Positions 1 through 15,800 of a stretch of DNA of 64,000 nt are shown here, piece after piece; the first letter of the stretch is position 1, and each line of letters opens with the position of its first letter. The stretch spans positions 1 to 64,000 of the forward strand of contig JAQGDQ010002368.1 of assembly GCA_030141605.1 (NCBI GenBank), in the 5' to 3' direction. A program made the translations under genes and the position numbers. The notes below the pieces were generated by a model. The model worked only from the letters and a program-made list of their open reading frames with translations, searched no databases and was not told the DNA's origin. The DNA is from Tubiluchus corallicola (taxonomy: Eukaryota > Priapulida > Priapulimorpha > Priapulimorphida > Tubiluchidae).

Positions 1-401
1 TAAAAATAATCCACCTTTAAAGACATCAACCAGCCGGTAATATATTGTAAAATCATGTTTAGTGTCCACGACAGTCCATGGCTACACATTATTTGAAAAG
101 AGACGCCCAAAAAGTCCACAAAGAGCTACTTTAAATAACAAATTTGGGCAAGCTATGTGTTACTAGTATCTCTCCACCAACTATTAACAGTCATTTTAAC
201 CCAGAAAGATTTTTTTCTCATCTGTGCTTCTCGGGAAAGACATTTACAAACAGCAGACTGTGCAATGCTATTTGACTGTGACCATGCAATGACAATAAGA
301 GTTTTAAAAATAAAAAAGGCAATAAATGTTTTGCACTCTTTGGCACAAGGATTTGCCAAATGTTCACTACAAAATCTCTTAATTTTTTTAAAAGCAGATA
401 C

Positions 402-6275
<5,874 letters not shown>

Positions 6276-6388
6276 ATTTTCATTGTCATTTTATTCGTAA
6301 AGGCACAAGGGTAAAAAATAAGACTGCTTAAACTTGTTCTGATTTCTTCCGAAATTTTGTCTTCTGATAACAACATCTACAAGCGATC

Positions 6389-6500
6389 GAACGTCCACAG
6401 TTCTAGCAAGAAATTTTCTTTCGTTACCATCGCAACAACAATAGAACGTCCACTATTGTAGTAAGAAATTCTATTCTATTACCATCGCAACAACAATGGT
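6389..6500. repeat. Two-copy 55-bp direct repeat upstream of the LRR/EGF gene
   Basis: Two units starting GAACGTCCAC at 6389 and 6444 and ending near CATCGCAACAACAAT. It lies about 110 bp upstream of the ATG of the LRR/EGF gene on the minus strand, so it may be in its promoter or 5' UTR. Confidence 0.7.
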
Positions 6501-6654
6501 TTTTTCTTTTATTATTAAAGTTTTAAAAAGCAACAAAATCGTAATGACGAAAGTAAAATGTACCAACAAAAATATTTTACTCTTTGTGTGTTTTTTTAGC
6601 TTTTTCTTTTTGTTACCTTTTGATTAATCATTAATGACATCAATTAATCATTGT

Positions 6655-6790
6655 TGTTGTTGATAGTTGCTCTTGCTCTTGATTTTGTTGTCTTTGTTAG
6701 TTGCTGTTACTCTTGCTCTTGCTGTTGTTGTTAGTTGTTGCTGTTGTTGTTGTTGTTATTTTTGTTGTTGTTGTTGATGATGATGCTGTT
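6655..6790. repeat. GTT/CTT-rich simple repeat
   Basis: Imperfect trinucleotide runs (TGTTGT, GCTCTT). Translations of this stretch are low-complexity Leu/Val and are not taken as coding. Confidence 0.85.
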
Positions 6791-7104
6791 ATTTCTACTG
6801 TAGCTCTTTATTTTGAGCATATATACATCTACACATGCGCCCCCTATTTGCACGGCAACATAATTAACAATGTTGAAATTATTAACGGCTAACATGTCAG
6901 CTAGCATTAATTGACATCAATTACGTCAATTATTCAATCAATTTAGGTGAATGACATGAGAAAATTAGCTAACCAATTATTAGCAAAATTGATTATTACG
7001 AGAAGCTAACATGTAACTAACACCTTGGTGACGTCAAAATCTTGCGAAGTTTCTCCTTTTGTTGCGATTTACTAATTTACATTCAAATTGGAGTTGATGT
7101 GGGG

Positions 7105-7190
7105 TGAGGGTTCCCCCTCTAAACCGTTGGTGTGCGGTGGGGGTTCCCCCTCTAAACCGTTGGTGTGCGGTGGGGGTTCCCCCTCTAAAC
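7105..7190. repeat. 33-bp GC-rich direct repeat, about 2.5 copies
   Basis: TTCCCCCTCTAAACCGTTGG recurs at 7111, 7144 and (truncated) 7177, exactly 33 bp apart. Each contains GGGGGTTCCCCC-type sequence able to form a short hairpin. It is locally much richer in GC than its surroundings. Confidence 0.8.
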
Positions 7191-7289
7191 ACTGGCGCAT
7201 TGTGAATTCATGGGTTAATCGCTTAGCCAACTTCATTATATGCTGTTTAGAATACTATTAACCATTGTCATGGAATTCATTTCCCCCTT

Positions 7290-7450
7290 CTTCACGCTCT
7301 CTCTCCCTCCCTTTCCCCTCTCTCCCCTCCTCTCTCTCTCTCTCTCTCTCTCTCCCACTCTTTCTCTCCATCTCTCCTGCCATATTTCTTTATCTTTTTC
7401 TCCAATCTTCTCTCTTTCCTCGACACTCTTTTCTCTCCTTTTTTCTCTCA
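7290..7450. repeat. CT-rich (pyrimidine) tract
   Basis: A long polypyrimidine stretch with a pure (TC)n core around 7330-7352. ORFs across it on both strands are low-complexity and rejected. Confidence 0.85.
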
Positions 7451-7663
7451 CTGGCCAAATCTCAAAGTTTAGAGTTTTGAAAAAATCAAACATTCCAAAC
7501 TTTAAACAATGCGAAACTAACTTTAGAACTGACGAAATAATGGAAATCTGCATAAATGAAGTGGCGAAGACAGAGCTGGTTCTTGTTTTGGTCTAATTTT
7601 GGTCTGGATTTGTCATAACAGGTAAGTCTAGGATGCTGTTGCACTTAAAACTGCACACGACCA

Positions 7664-8932
7664 TAACCATAAATGGTTGTCACTTTACTGAGAGATCTGC
7701 ATACCTAACCTTAAATGGTTGTCACTTTACTGAGAGATCTGCATACCTAACCATAAATGGTTGTCACTTTACTGAGAGATCTGCATACCTAACCTTAAAT
7801 GGTTGTCACTTTACTGAGAGATCTGCATACCTAACCTTAAATGGTTGCCACTTTAATGAGAGATCTGCGTACCTAACCTTAAATGGTTGTCACTTTACTG
7901 AGAGATCTGCATACCTAACCTTAAATGGTTATCACTTTACTGAGAGATCTGCATACCTAACCTTAAATGGTTGTCACTTTAATGAGAGATCTGCGTACCT
8001 AACCTTAAATGGTTGTCACTTTACTGAGAGATCTGCATACCTAACCTTAAATGGTTATCATTTTAATGAGAGATCTGCATACCTAACCTTAAATGGGTGT
8101 CACTTTAATGAGAGATCTGCATACTTAACCTTAAATGGTTGTCACTTTAATGAGAGATCTGCATACCTAACCTTAAATGGTTATCACTTTACTGAGAGAT
8201 CTGCATACCTAACCTTAAATGGTTATCACTTTAATGAGAGATCTGCATACCTAACCTTAAATGGTTATCACTTTACTGAGAGATCTGCATACCTAACCTT
8301 AAATGGTTATCACTTTACTGAGAGATCTGCATACCTAACCTTAAATGGGTATCACTTTACTGAGAGATCTGCAAACCTAACCTTAAATGGTTATCACTTT
8401 ACTGAGAGATCTGCATACCTAACCTTAAATGGTTATCACTTTACTGAGAGATCTGCATACCTAACCTTAAATGGTTATCACTTTACTGAGAGATCTGCAT
8501 ACCTAACCTTAAATTGTTATCACTTTACTGAGAGATCTGCATACCTAACCTTAAATGGTTGTCACTTTACTGAGAGGTCTGCAAACCTAACCTTAAATGG
8601 TTATCACTTTACTGAGAGATCTGCAAACCTAACCTTAAATGGCTATCACTATACTGAGAGATCTGCATACCTAACCTTAAATGGTTATCACTTTACTGAG
8701 AGATCTGCATACCTAACCTTAAATGGTTATCACTTTACTGAGAGATCTGCATACCTAACCTTAAATGGTTATCACTTTACTGAGAGATCTGCATACCTAA
8801 CCTTAAATTGTTATCACTTTACTGAGAGATCTGCATACCTAACCTTAAATGGTTGTCACTTTACTGAGAGATCTGCAAACCTAACCTTAAATGGTTATCA
8901 CTTTACTGAGAGATCTGCAAACCTAACATAGC
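7664..8932. repeat. 42-bp minisatellite, about 30 units, open in one frame
   Basis: Tandem 42-bp units containing CTTTACTGAGAGATCTGC. Because 42 is a multiple of 3 and the consensus lacks a stop in one frame, a 432-codon plus-strand frame stays open with a 14-residue repeat (LNGCHFTERSAYLT). Most unit differences change the residue (Cys/Tyr, Thr/Asn, Tyr/Asn), so there is no sign of purifying selection. Near the right end a block of about seven units (about 294 bp) starts to repeat, which shows recent block amplification. It lies just downstream of the truncated TAMM41 gene. Confidence 0.9.
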
Positions 8933-9021
8933 ACACATTTATAAGTTGATTTAAAATCATTGTGAAAAAGAAAAACCTGTGACAATAAAAAACACAAAGC
9001 AAAATGAATTATCCAGAAAGT

Positions 9022-12000
9022 TTATTTAATGTAGGTACCAGAATAGCTATGCCCAGCTATACTAGAATACAGTTCCACTTCTGTGAATCGCTCAGGCAAT
9101 AATAATAATGCTGTGTGAACTGCACTTTGAAGATTCGTATTATATGCAGTCTCAAGATCATGATTTTTTGTATTATGCAGCCACAACACCTATGAGCATT
9201 AAAACAAGCATTGTATATTAGTATACGACATATAGCACAATAAATAAGTTTGGAAAGTGACAAGAAACAAGCTAAACGGTCAAGCTGATTTAAGAGTCAA
9301 AGAAAAAGACAGAGTGCAACATTTTTGTCTAAATCAGCTTGACTCTGCAGGCTTCCCCCTTTTGTATTTTCCACCTTGTAAATTTAGCAAATGTGTAGAA
9401 GTTATGTTGTTATTCTTATCATGCTTACTGTTGTGGTTTTCACCATATAGGCTTAGACAAACTTTTTACTGTGTTGTGATCCTTTCTGAATCTCATATGT
9501 AAGGTAGATGATTCACATTTCTTTGCAATTTCTTCTAGTTATACCACAATTATTTTAACATTTGAAATTCTCCTCTTTTGACTTGTAAATTGTGCCTTAG
9601 TATTTTAGTATCATCAGTTTACTAATTATTGCTTTGATTTACAGTATTGACAAGGACTAATACAGTTGAAACAATTGTCTATGCTCAATAAACATGTTGA
9701 TTCCTAGAGGCCGGCACTTTTATGTATTCAGTTTTTCTTTGTCATACAATACTTATTTACAATAACAAAAGTATTATTGCTGCAAAATGGGATAACAGAC
9801 TGATAGCATGCATCACATTTGCCACTGCATAATATAAGCTACATTGAAAATTCTCTCTCTAGCTATTTATACATTTAAAATGTGCCCAGAAAGTAAAATA
9901 CCAATCTACTTAATTAACACAACAGATAACTTACTGGTTTATGCAGTCGTCCACTAATATATAATGTCTCCCAATCAAGTAAGTCTGCTATGCATTTATG
10001 TCTGCTCATTACTCCATACTTGATTAACTGCAAAAGAACACTGGCTTCAAGAAACAAGTAGGTGTGAAAATATTTTGCCACCTATTAGTTATACCTAAAA
10101 TACATTATTTTACTATTTATTTCTAAGTCGATTAATCCATAGATACTATGAATGTAGCATATAAATGCTGTCACATTTAAAGCATTTTAGCACAAATATT
10201 CTTTTTGTTTTATGGCAATATAATTATAAAATTGATGTCCAGTCCTGTGGAGTATGGGTAGAGGGATTTAGGGTATGGACAGGTCATGTCTGTCTGTTTG
10301 CCTGTCTATCTGTCAATGTGTATGTTAGCATGTGTGTGTCTGACTGTTCATCTGCACAATAAAACCAAAATGGAACAACTATAATTACAAAAAAATTGGC
10401 AATAGGATGCATGTGGGTTTTGGTTAAAAAAATATCAAAGTCGCAAAAAGTATCTATACAAACAAAATGCAAGAAGCTATAATCACCAAATTTCGTGCAC
10501 TGATAGATCTGGCCCAGACCCAGAAACCCCTTGTTTTTACTTTCAAAAAGACAAAACGTCAATGTCACAAGAGCAAAAACTGTCAAAGCAAATTTCTGCC
10601 CATAGTGAATTCTTGTACAACTCTAAGGTCCTCTATTCATTGTAGTTTAAGCGCTGTATTACTACTTACAATTTTTTCAATTTTCATTACATTATTAACA
10701 TGAAAAGAAAACATTCACAGATTCAGATGTTCATAGTTCTGCAAACAACAACTGCAGAAAACCAAATATCCAATAGACATGTACATAAAAGATTCATGGT
10801 ACCTACCTACTACCTACCCTTTTTTCCCATGGCACTAGTGTGTTGAAATAGATGCCAGCTCCAGCATTCTGCACTTTCCCTAACAGCGCAGGCCTAGCAT
10901 ACCGTAGAAATGAATAATGACTTTTGTTATGCTCTAGGTTTTCCTTATGCCACTGCACAGGGTCCTTCACGACAAATATTAAATCCAGCATGTTTTGCTA
11001 AAAATAATGATAAAGACAACATTATTACTTAAAAAATGTTGCAGATATTGGTATTTACAGCTTGTCTCTAGCCAAATGGAATTTGATTGGGACTGCTTAA
11101 TACAGAGTGCTTGCATAAATAAACATAGACAAAAACACATTGCTCACACACACAAATATATATATTTGTATATATTTATATATTCAATATCCTTGCCATT
11201 ACCATGCCCAGTCTTGTGCAGTATAGGCATTTAGAGTATGGATAGGTCGTGTCTGTCCATATGTTAATTGTTGTGGAGATCGCTGGCATCTATTAGAACT
11301 AAATAGAACATTGTAGAATGTTCCGTTAGAATAATCTCTTTACCGTGTAGAATGTTCTGGAAGCGAACTTCTAGAAGCTTCTCGGGCACGCTATATAAGG
11401 CGAAGCAGGCCGCTGATAGACACACACTGATTCACACGGACGCCACTTACACATTCTCTTGTATACCTGTATTTTCAGATACACTCAAACGTTTTCCAGA
11501 TTTTCACGTTTACTTTAAACATTTCGCATTCCTTCATACTTTTGTGTTGTAGAATTCTCGCTTAATAAACTAGTTCAATTTGACGAAGTGTTTTCTGGTT
11601 TTCTCTACGAGCCTTCCGAGAGAAACAAAACACAACATTAATGTGTGTGTCTGGCTGTCCGTCTGCACAATAAAACCAAAATGGAAGAACTGTAAATACA
11701 AAAAATTGGCACAAGAATGCATGTGGGAAAGAGCTGAAAATCTACTGAGCTTGGGTTCAAAACTATAAAGATCAAGGTCGCAAAAAGTACTTATACAATA
11801 AACATGCAAGAAGCTATAATCACCAAATTTCGTGCAGCGATAGATCTCGCCTAAACCCAGAAACCCACTGATTTTAGTTTCAAAAAGTCAAAAACGTCAA
11901 TGTCACAAGAGCAAAAACTGTCAAAATAAATTTCTGCCCATTGTCAAGCCATAGATTTACACCTCTAAGGTCCTCTGTTCAGTGCCCTCATAGTCATAGT

Positions 12001-12168
12001 CAAATATATATATATAATAATGCAAATAAAAATTACCTGCATATCGGGTTGCCCTGTTTGTTGAAAAGCTCCTGAGCCATAAGCAAATACAAAATCGCTA
12101 TCCTTTGGGAAAATTTTTAGCAAACGCTGAAAAACTGGAGATGTTTTGATGTAGTTCATTTTAATCAT
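9022..12168 (-). CDS. TAMM41: TAMM41-like mitochondrial CDP-diacylglycerol synthase, apparently lacking its C-terminal half
   Basis: The Tam41 family makes CDP-diacylglycerol from phosphatidate and CTP in the inner mitochondrial membrane, feeding cardiolipin synthesis. Exons: 12168-12037, 10997-10818, 10027-9935, 9189-9022, all with GT/AG borders and all junctions in phase 0. Family marks seen: [10 protein letters not shown] (nucleotidyltransferase GSG), [65 protein letters not shown]. The model predicts 190 residues, while the family usually exceeds 300. After SYSG the frame reaches TAA with an overlapping AATAAA on the same strand, or a weak donor (G|GTACCT at 9038) is used. I found no later exon between there and 6276. 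An upstream in-frame ATG at 12228 is an alternative start. The gene could be truncated, or its last exons could lie elsewhere. Confidence 0.8.
9279..9343. repeat. 14-bp inverted repeat in a TAMM41 intron
   Basis: GTCAAGCTGATTTA (9279-9292) is matched by TAAATCAGCTTGAC (9330-9343), a perfect stem with a 37-bp loop. Confidence 0.7.
10236..10652. repeat. Interspersed repeat, copy 1
   Basis: Homologous along its length to 11195-11985 minus the LTR insert: shared runs include CTGCACAATAAAACCAAAATGG, AAGCTATAATCACCAAATTTCG and CTAAGGTCCTCT (shown in part). It lies in TAMM41 intron 2. The family is unidentified, with no coding capacity. Confidence 0.75.
11269..11637 (+). mobile_element. Solo LTR of an LTR retrotransposon
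   Basis: A 369-bp insert bounded by TGTTGTG...CACAACA (perfect 7-bp inverted ends of the TG...CA type) and by a perfect 5-bp target duplication TTAAT (11264-11268 and 11638-11642). Inside are a TATA box (CTATATAAGG, 11391-11400) and a later AATAAA (within CTTAATAAAC), in the order expected for U3-R-U5. No internal gag/pol or second LTR is present, so this is a recombination-derived solo LTR. The superfamily cannot be set from the LTR alone. Confidence 0.85.
11350..11381 (+). promoter_or_regulatory. Heat-shock-element-like array in the LTR
   Basis: GAA at 11350, TTC at 11355 and GAA at 11360 form a perfect GAAnnTTCnnGAA trimer. TTC at 11369, GAA at 11374 and TTC at 11379 form a second perfect trimer of the opposite register. 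Another GAAnnTTC lies at 11316-11323. The TATA box starts about 10 bp downstream. This matches the HSF1 site consensus; activity is inferred. Confidence 0.6.
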
Positions 12169-12228
12169 GCATGTAATGTACAACAACCTGTGAACGCGGC
12201 CATATTCACATGCGGGATAGGTCCGCAC

Positions 12229-12871
12229 ACTGAACGATTACGCTCCTTATTGGCTATAAACACAAAACAAACTTGTCAACTGGCGATAGCGTGTATTAGA
12301 AACCGACAATTTTTGGAAACGCCTGTTGCATGGTGGAAGACCAGAGTGTGACATTAGTAGGGCCCGGAGTGATATAGAATTTATTTTATCATGTGAAATT
12401 TCTGCTCTCCGTTCATTTTATCTTGTCCTGAATTTCTGCACACACTCACTATTGATACTTGTAGGCGTCTCACTAAAGCAAATAGACACATAGTAAACAC
12501 TATAGTATAAGTATAAAAACTATAATTACCTGAGTAGTGTATGTTCGGAGATGGTACGTGTAAAGTAAGATATAGTTTGTTTATTTTCAATAATAACTGA
12601 ATAACTAACTGTAAGCAATCTCTAATTATTATGTATATCACTTGCAGTACTTGAAACGAAGATTGTGCCAAAAAAGACTGGGTTAAACTTACGATAGTCT
12701 ACAGGCAGGAAGTGAAGATACTGCAGCGTCAGTCCAAGACACTCGAATTCAGGTGAGTGCCATGCTGTCGAACTCTTGCTAATACAGTTGTTATGCTTGT
12801 TATTTTTATGTACAATAAGCACCATGTTTATCTTTTTTTAGGTGTTAAGAGATTTTGAAAAAGCCATAACA
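12229..12871. promoter_or_regulatory. Divergent intergenic region between TAMM41 and the carboxypeptidase
   Basis: Only about 640-700 bp separate the two start codons, so a shared promoter region is likely. A probable 5'-UTR intron of the carboxypeptidase is visible: donor TTCAG|GTGAGT near 12752 and acceptor TTTTTTAG just before 12842. Confidence 0.45.
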
Positions 12872-15800
12872 ATGGATGGAAAAATCTTTTCAGCCTTCAT
12901 TATCTATGTGTTGTTCATGTGTTTTGAATGCAGACGCACACCATTTAGTGTTTTGTTTCCGGAGAAAATGCCGCGCATGCGAAGAAGTGATGTAGATCCT
13001 GGAGAGCCACTCTACTTAACTCCATACATTAAGGCAGGACAAATTGAAAAAGGTGAAAAGATAATAGAAGCAGGCACATTATAAAAATGTGTGCCAAACT
13101 TACGAAAGTTTCATCATTCATGCGAACTGGTACTTTGTCAAAACGCATTTTTAAATGCAAAGATACTTATCTTTTTTTTAAATTACGATATAACCACCTA
13201 GCTCCGTCAATAAGAATTATACTGGTGCATCATTTTCAACTTGCACTGGAAGTGTCATCCATGTTACACATCTAGGTTACTTATACATATATATGTGATG
13301 GCAAAAGTACTAGTAGTCTTACTAGACTACTTCAAATGCCACTACAAGCTGCTTTTGTAATTTTTTAGCACTGTCAATTAAATCAGACAACGTTAAAGTA
13401 AGATTACACCACACACAATCGGCATATTCAACGATAGACCTAATCGTTGCTTTGTAAAGACGTTCAAGTAAACAAATTTACTTGCTTGCTTTTATTGTTT
13501 ACAGCTCGGTCACTAAGCAAAGTTGGCCCATTGAATGGAACTAGTATTGTGAGCTACACTGGATTTTTAACAGTTAATGAGACATGTAACAGTAACATGT
13601 TTTTCTGGTTTTTCCCCTCTCAGGTAATTTTTAGTTAAGATATTTTATATTAGACAGAATAATATTAGCTTATATTCAGTTACCTCAACATTATGTTAAT
13701 ATCAAACAGTACTGGCATGAGGCATAGATACATCAAACTAATGCAAGTGATTTTGTCAGTGTTGCTCAGTTTTAGAGTGTGTTTCATTTGAAACATAGAT
13801 TGCACTGTTTCTGTATAGGTAATGTTTGTGGTATGTTAGCCCGTTAAGAGTACTGAATATCTTGTAATGTTGCAAGTTCAAGTTTTACTGCAGAATATGG
13901 AACAGTGGCGATTCATGTGTAAGTACTGCGGTACTGCAGCATGCCCATTTTCACTCATTATTATCGATAATATTCAATGTAATCAGTCATTTTTCTTTAG
14001 TTCTCTTTTTATACTTGTGCACAACCAGCACATGAAGGAAGTACAATTTGTTTCACAGCCCAAGCAATGTGGTGTTTGGCTCTTGTGCGCATGCGGCCAT
14101 GTGCTGCTAGGTCGAAAAGTACTGTGTCTATCACAGTAACAATTGCCACGTGCTTACCGTGTACCGTCATATTCTTGGACGTGATAAAGTGTAGATTTAG
14201 CTTGTGTGCTTAAAACATAAATTATTTAGTGGATGCCTTGCATCCTCAAGAAATAAGTTCTGTGACTGTAAGTGAATTTCAACAGCTTAATTTTTCGTGG
14301 TTGTCTCTCCAAGAGAAAGTTGCAGTTAAGAAAACCCAATTCAAATATAACTGCAACATTAAAATTACATATGTCTGTTACGTTTTAGACAGTATTAAAA
14401 CAATGGCTAAAAATTTCCTGAAGCAGTACCCCCACTAATTTTAGCTAATGACAAAAAGGGTCTCCCTGCGATTTTATATGTTGCTATAAATTGCCCGTGT
14501 AATGACTATGATGTCATGTTTACTAGCTGGAAGTTAATAATTGTTTTCCACTTCAGAGGAATCCAAAAGCAGATCCAGTTCTCTTATGGTTACAAGGAGG
14601 CCCAGGCGGCACATCTCTTTTTGGTCTCTTTTGTGAAAATGGTCCTTTTCAAGTGAACAAAATGATACAACTGGAGCCTAGAAAAGTCAATTGGAATAGC
14701 AAGTATTCGATGCTTTACATTGATAATCCTGTAGGTACAGGTTTCAGTTTTACTGATAATGAAGCTGGATATGCTAGAGATGAAGAAGATGTGGCAGATG
14801 ATCTGTACAGGTAATTAAATTTTTTGTTCATTGCATAATTATGATAAGCAATTAACTAACCATATGTACACTTTATTTACGTTTGCTTTGTTTTATTCAT
14901 GGGCACTTAAGCAGCCACAATGTTCAGTGTTTCACAATTTGTGAATGTCGTGCAAATCTATACATTTAACAAAATGTGTAATTAGTGATCAAAAATTGAA
15001 AACTTTTCTAGCCCAATTTACATTGTGCTTGTTACAGCATACACAGTGTATTGAAAGCAGATTAAGGTTCGGAGGTATTCATTTGCCAAGAATTTACCAT
15101 TTTGATATCTTCTTTTGTCATTCTGGACAAAACTTTAGTTTTTGGTGAAAAGTTATGTAACACGAGTGGACCTTGTGTTAGTGCAAATTATGATGTTATC
15201 ATAGGTAATGAATTTCAAAACATCCTTTTTATAACTACTTGTATCTGTGTATGTTTATTGATTATTCTGTGCCAACAGTTTGAGAAATGTACCTTTTTAT
15301 TTACAAACTAACCACATGCAGAATGTACTGCAGTCTGTTTTTGGCTGTGTTAGTTGTGGTGTATTAACAAATTACATGAAATGGTAATTGACAGCGGCTG
15401 TACAACAATTTCTTCTAAGTAATCTTAGCTGTCTGTCTACTAGACTATGTATGATATCTGCATAGTTACGCCGAATGGTGCATGTTGCTGCCATCTGGCA
15501 ACAAAATTAATATGAAAACAATTTACACTTCTTTTAACTAATCAAGTAAGGTTGAAAAATTACTGAATGACTTACTGTGACTAATGTGCAGCAACTATTA
15601 AAGAAACATTAGCAATATTGTTGACAAACAACTGTATAACAGTGCAAGAAATACACATAATATTATTTCATTTTGAACGTTTTTAATAGACTGTTGTTCC
15701 TTTTTATTTTTAGTGCTTTAACGCAATTCTTTCAAGTATTCTATGAATATGCAAAGCTGGATTTCTACGTTACGGGTGAAGTATGTTATAGACACAAGTT

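Larger units (their letters stand above)
11195..11985. repeat. Interspersed repeat, copy 2, split by a solo LTR
   Basis: Same family as 10236-10652, in TAMM41 intron 1. Homology stops at 11263 and resumes at 11643, flanking the LTR insert, which is therefore younger than the repeat. Confidence 0.75.

Noticed and set aside
7236..7596. Arg/Glu-rich and Ser/Leu-rich frames on both strands
   Set aside because: Low-complexity translation of a CT-rich tract.
7633..8931. 432-codon plus-strand open frame
   Set aside because: It is the frame of a 42-bp minisatellite. Unit length divisible by three keeps it open, and unit differences are mostly amino-acid changing.
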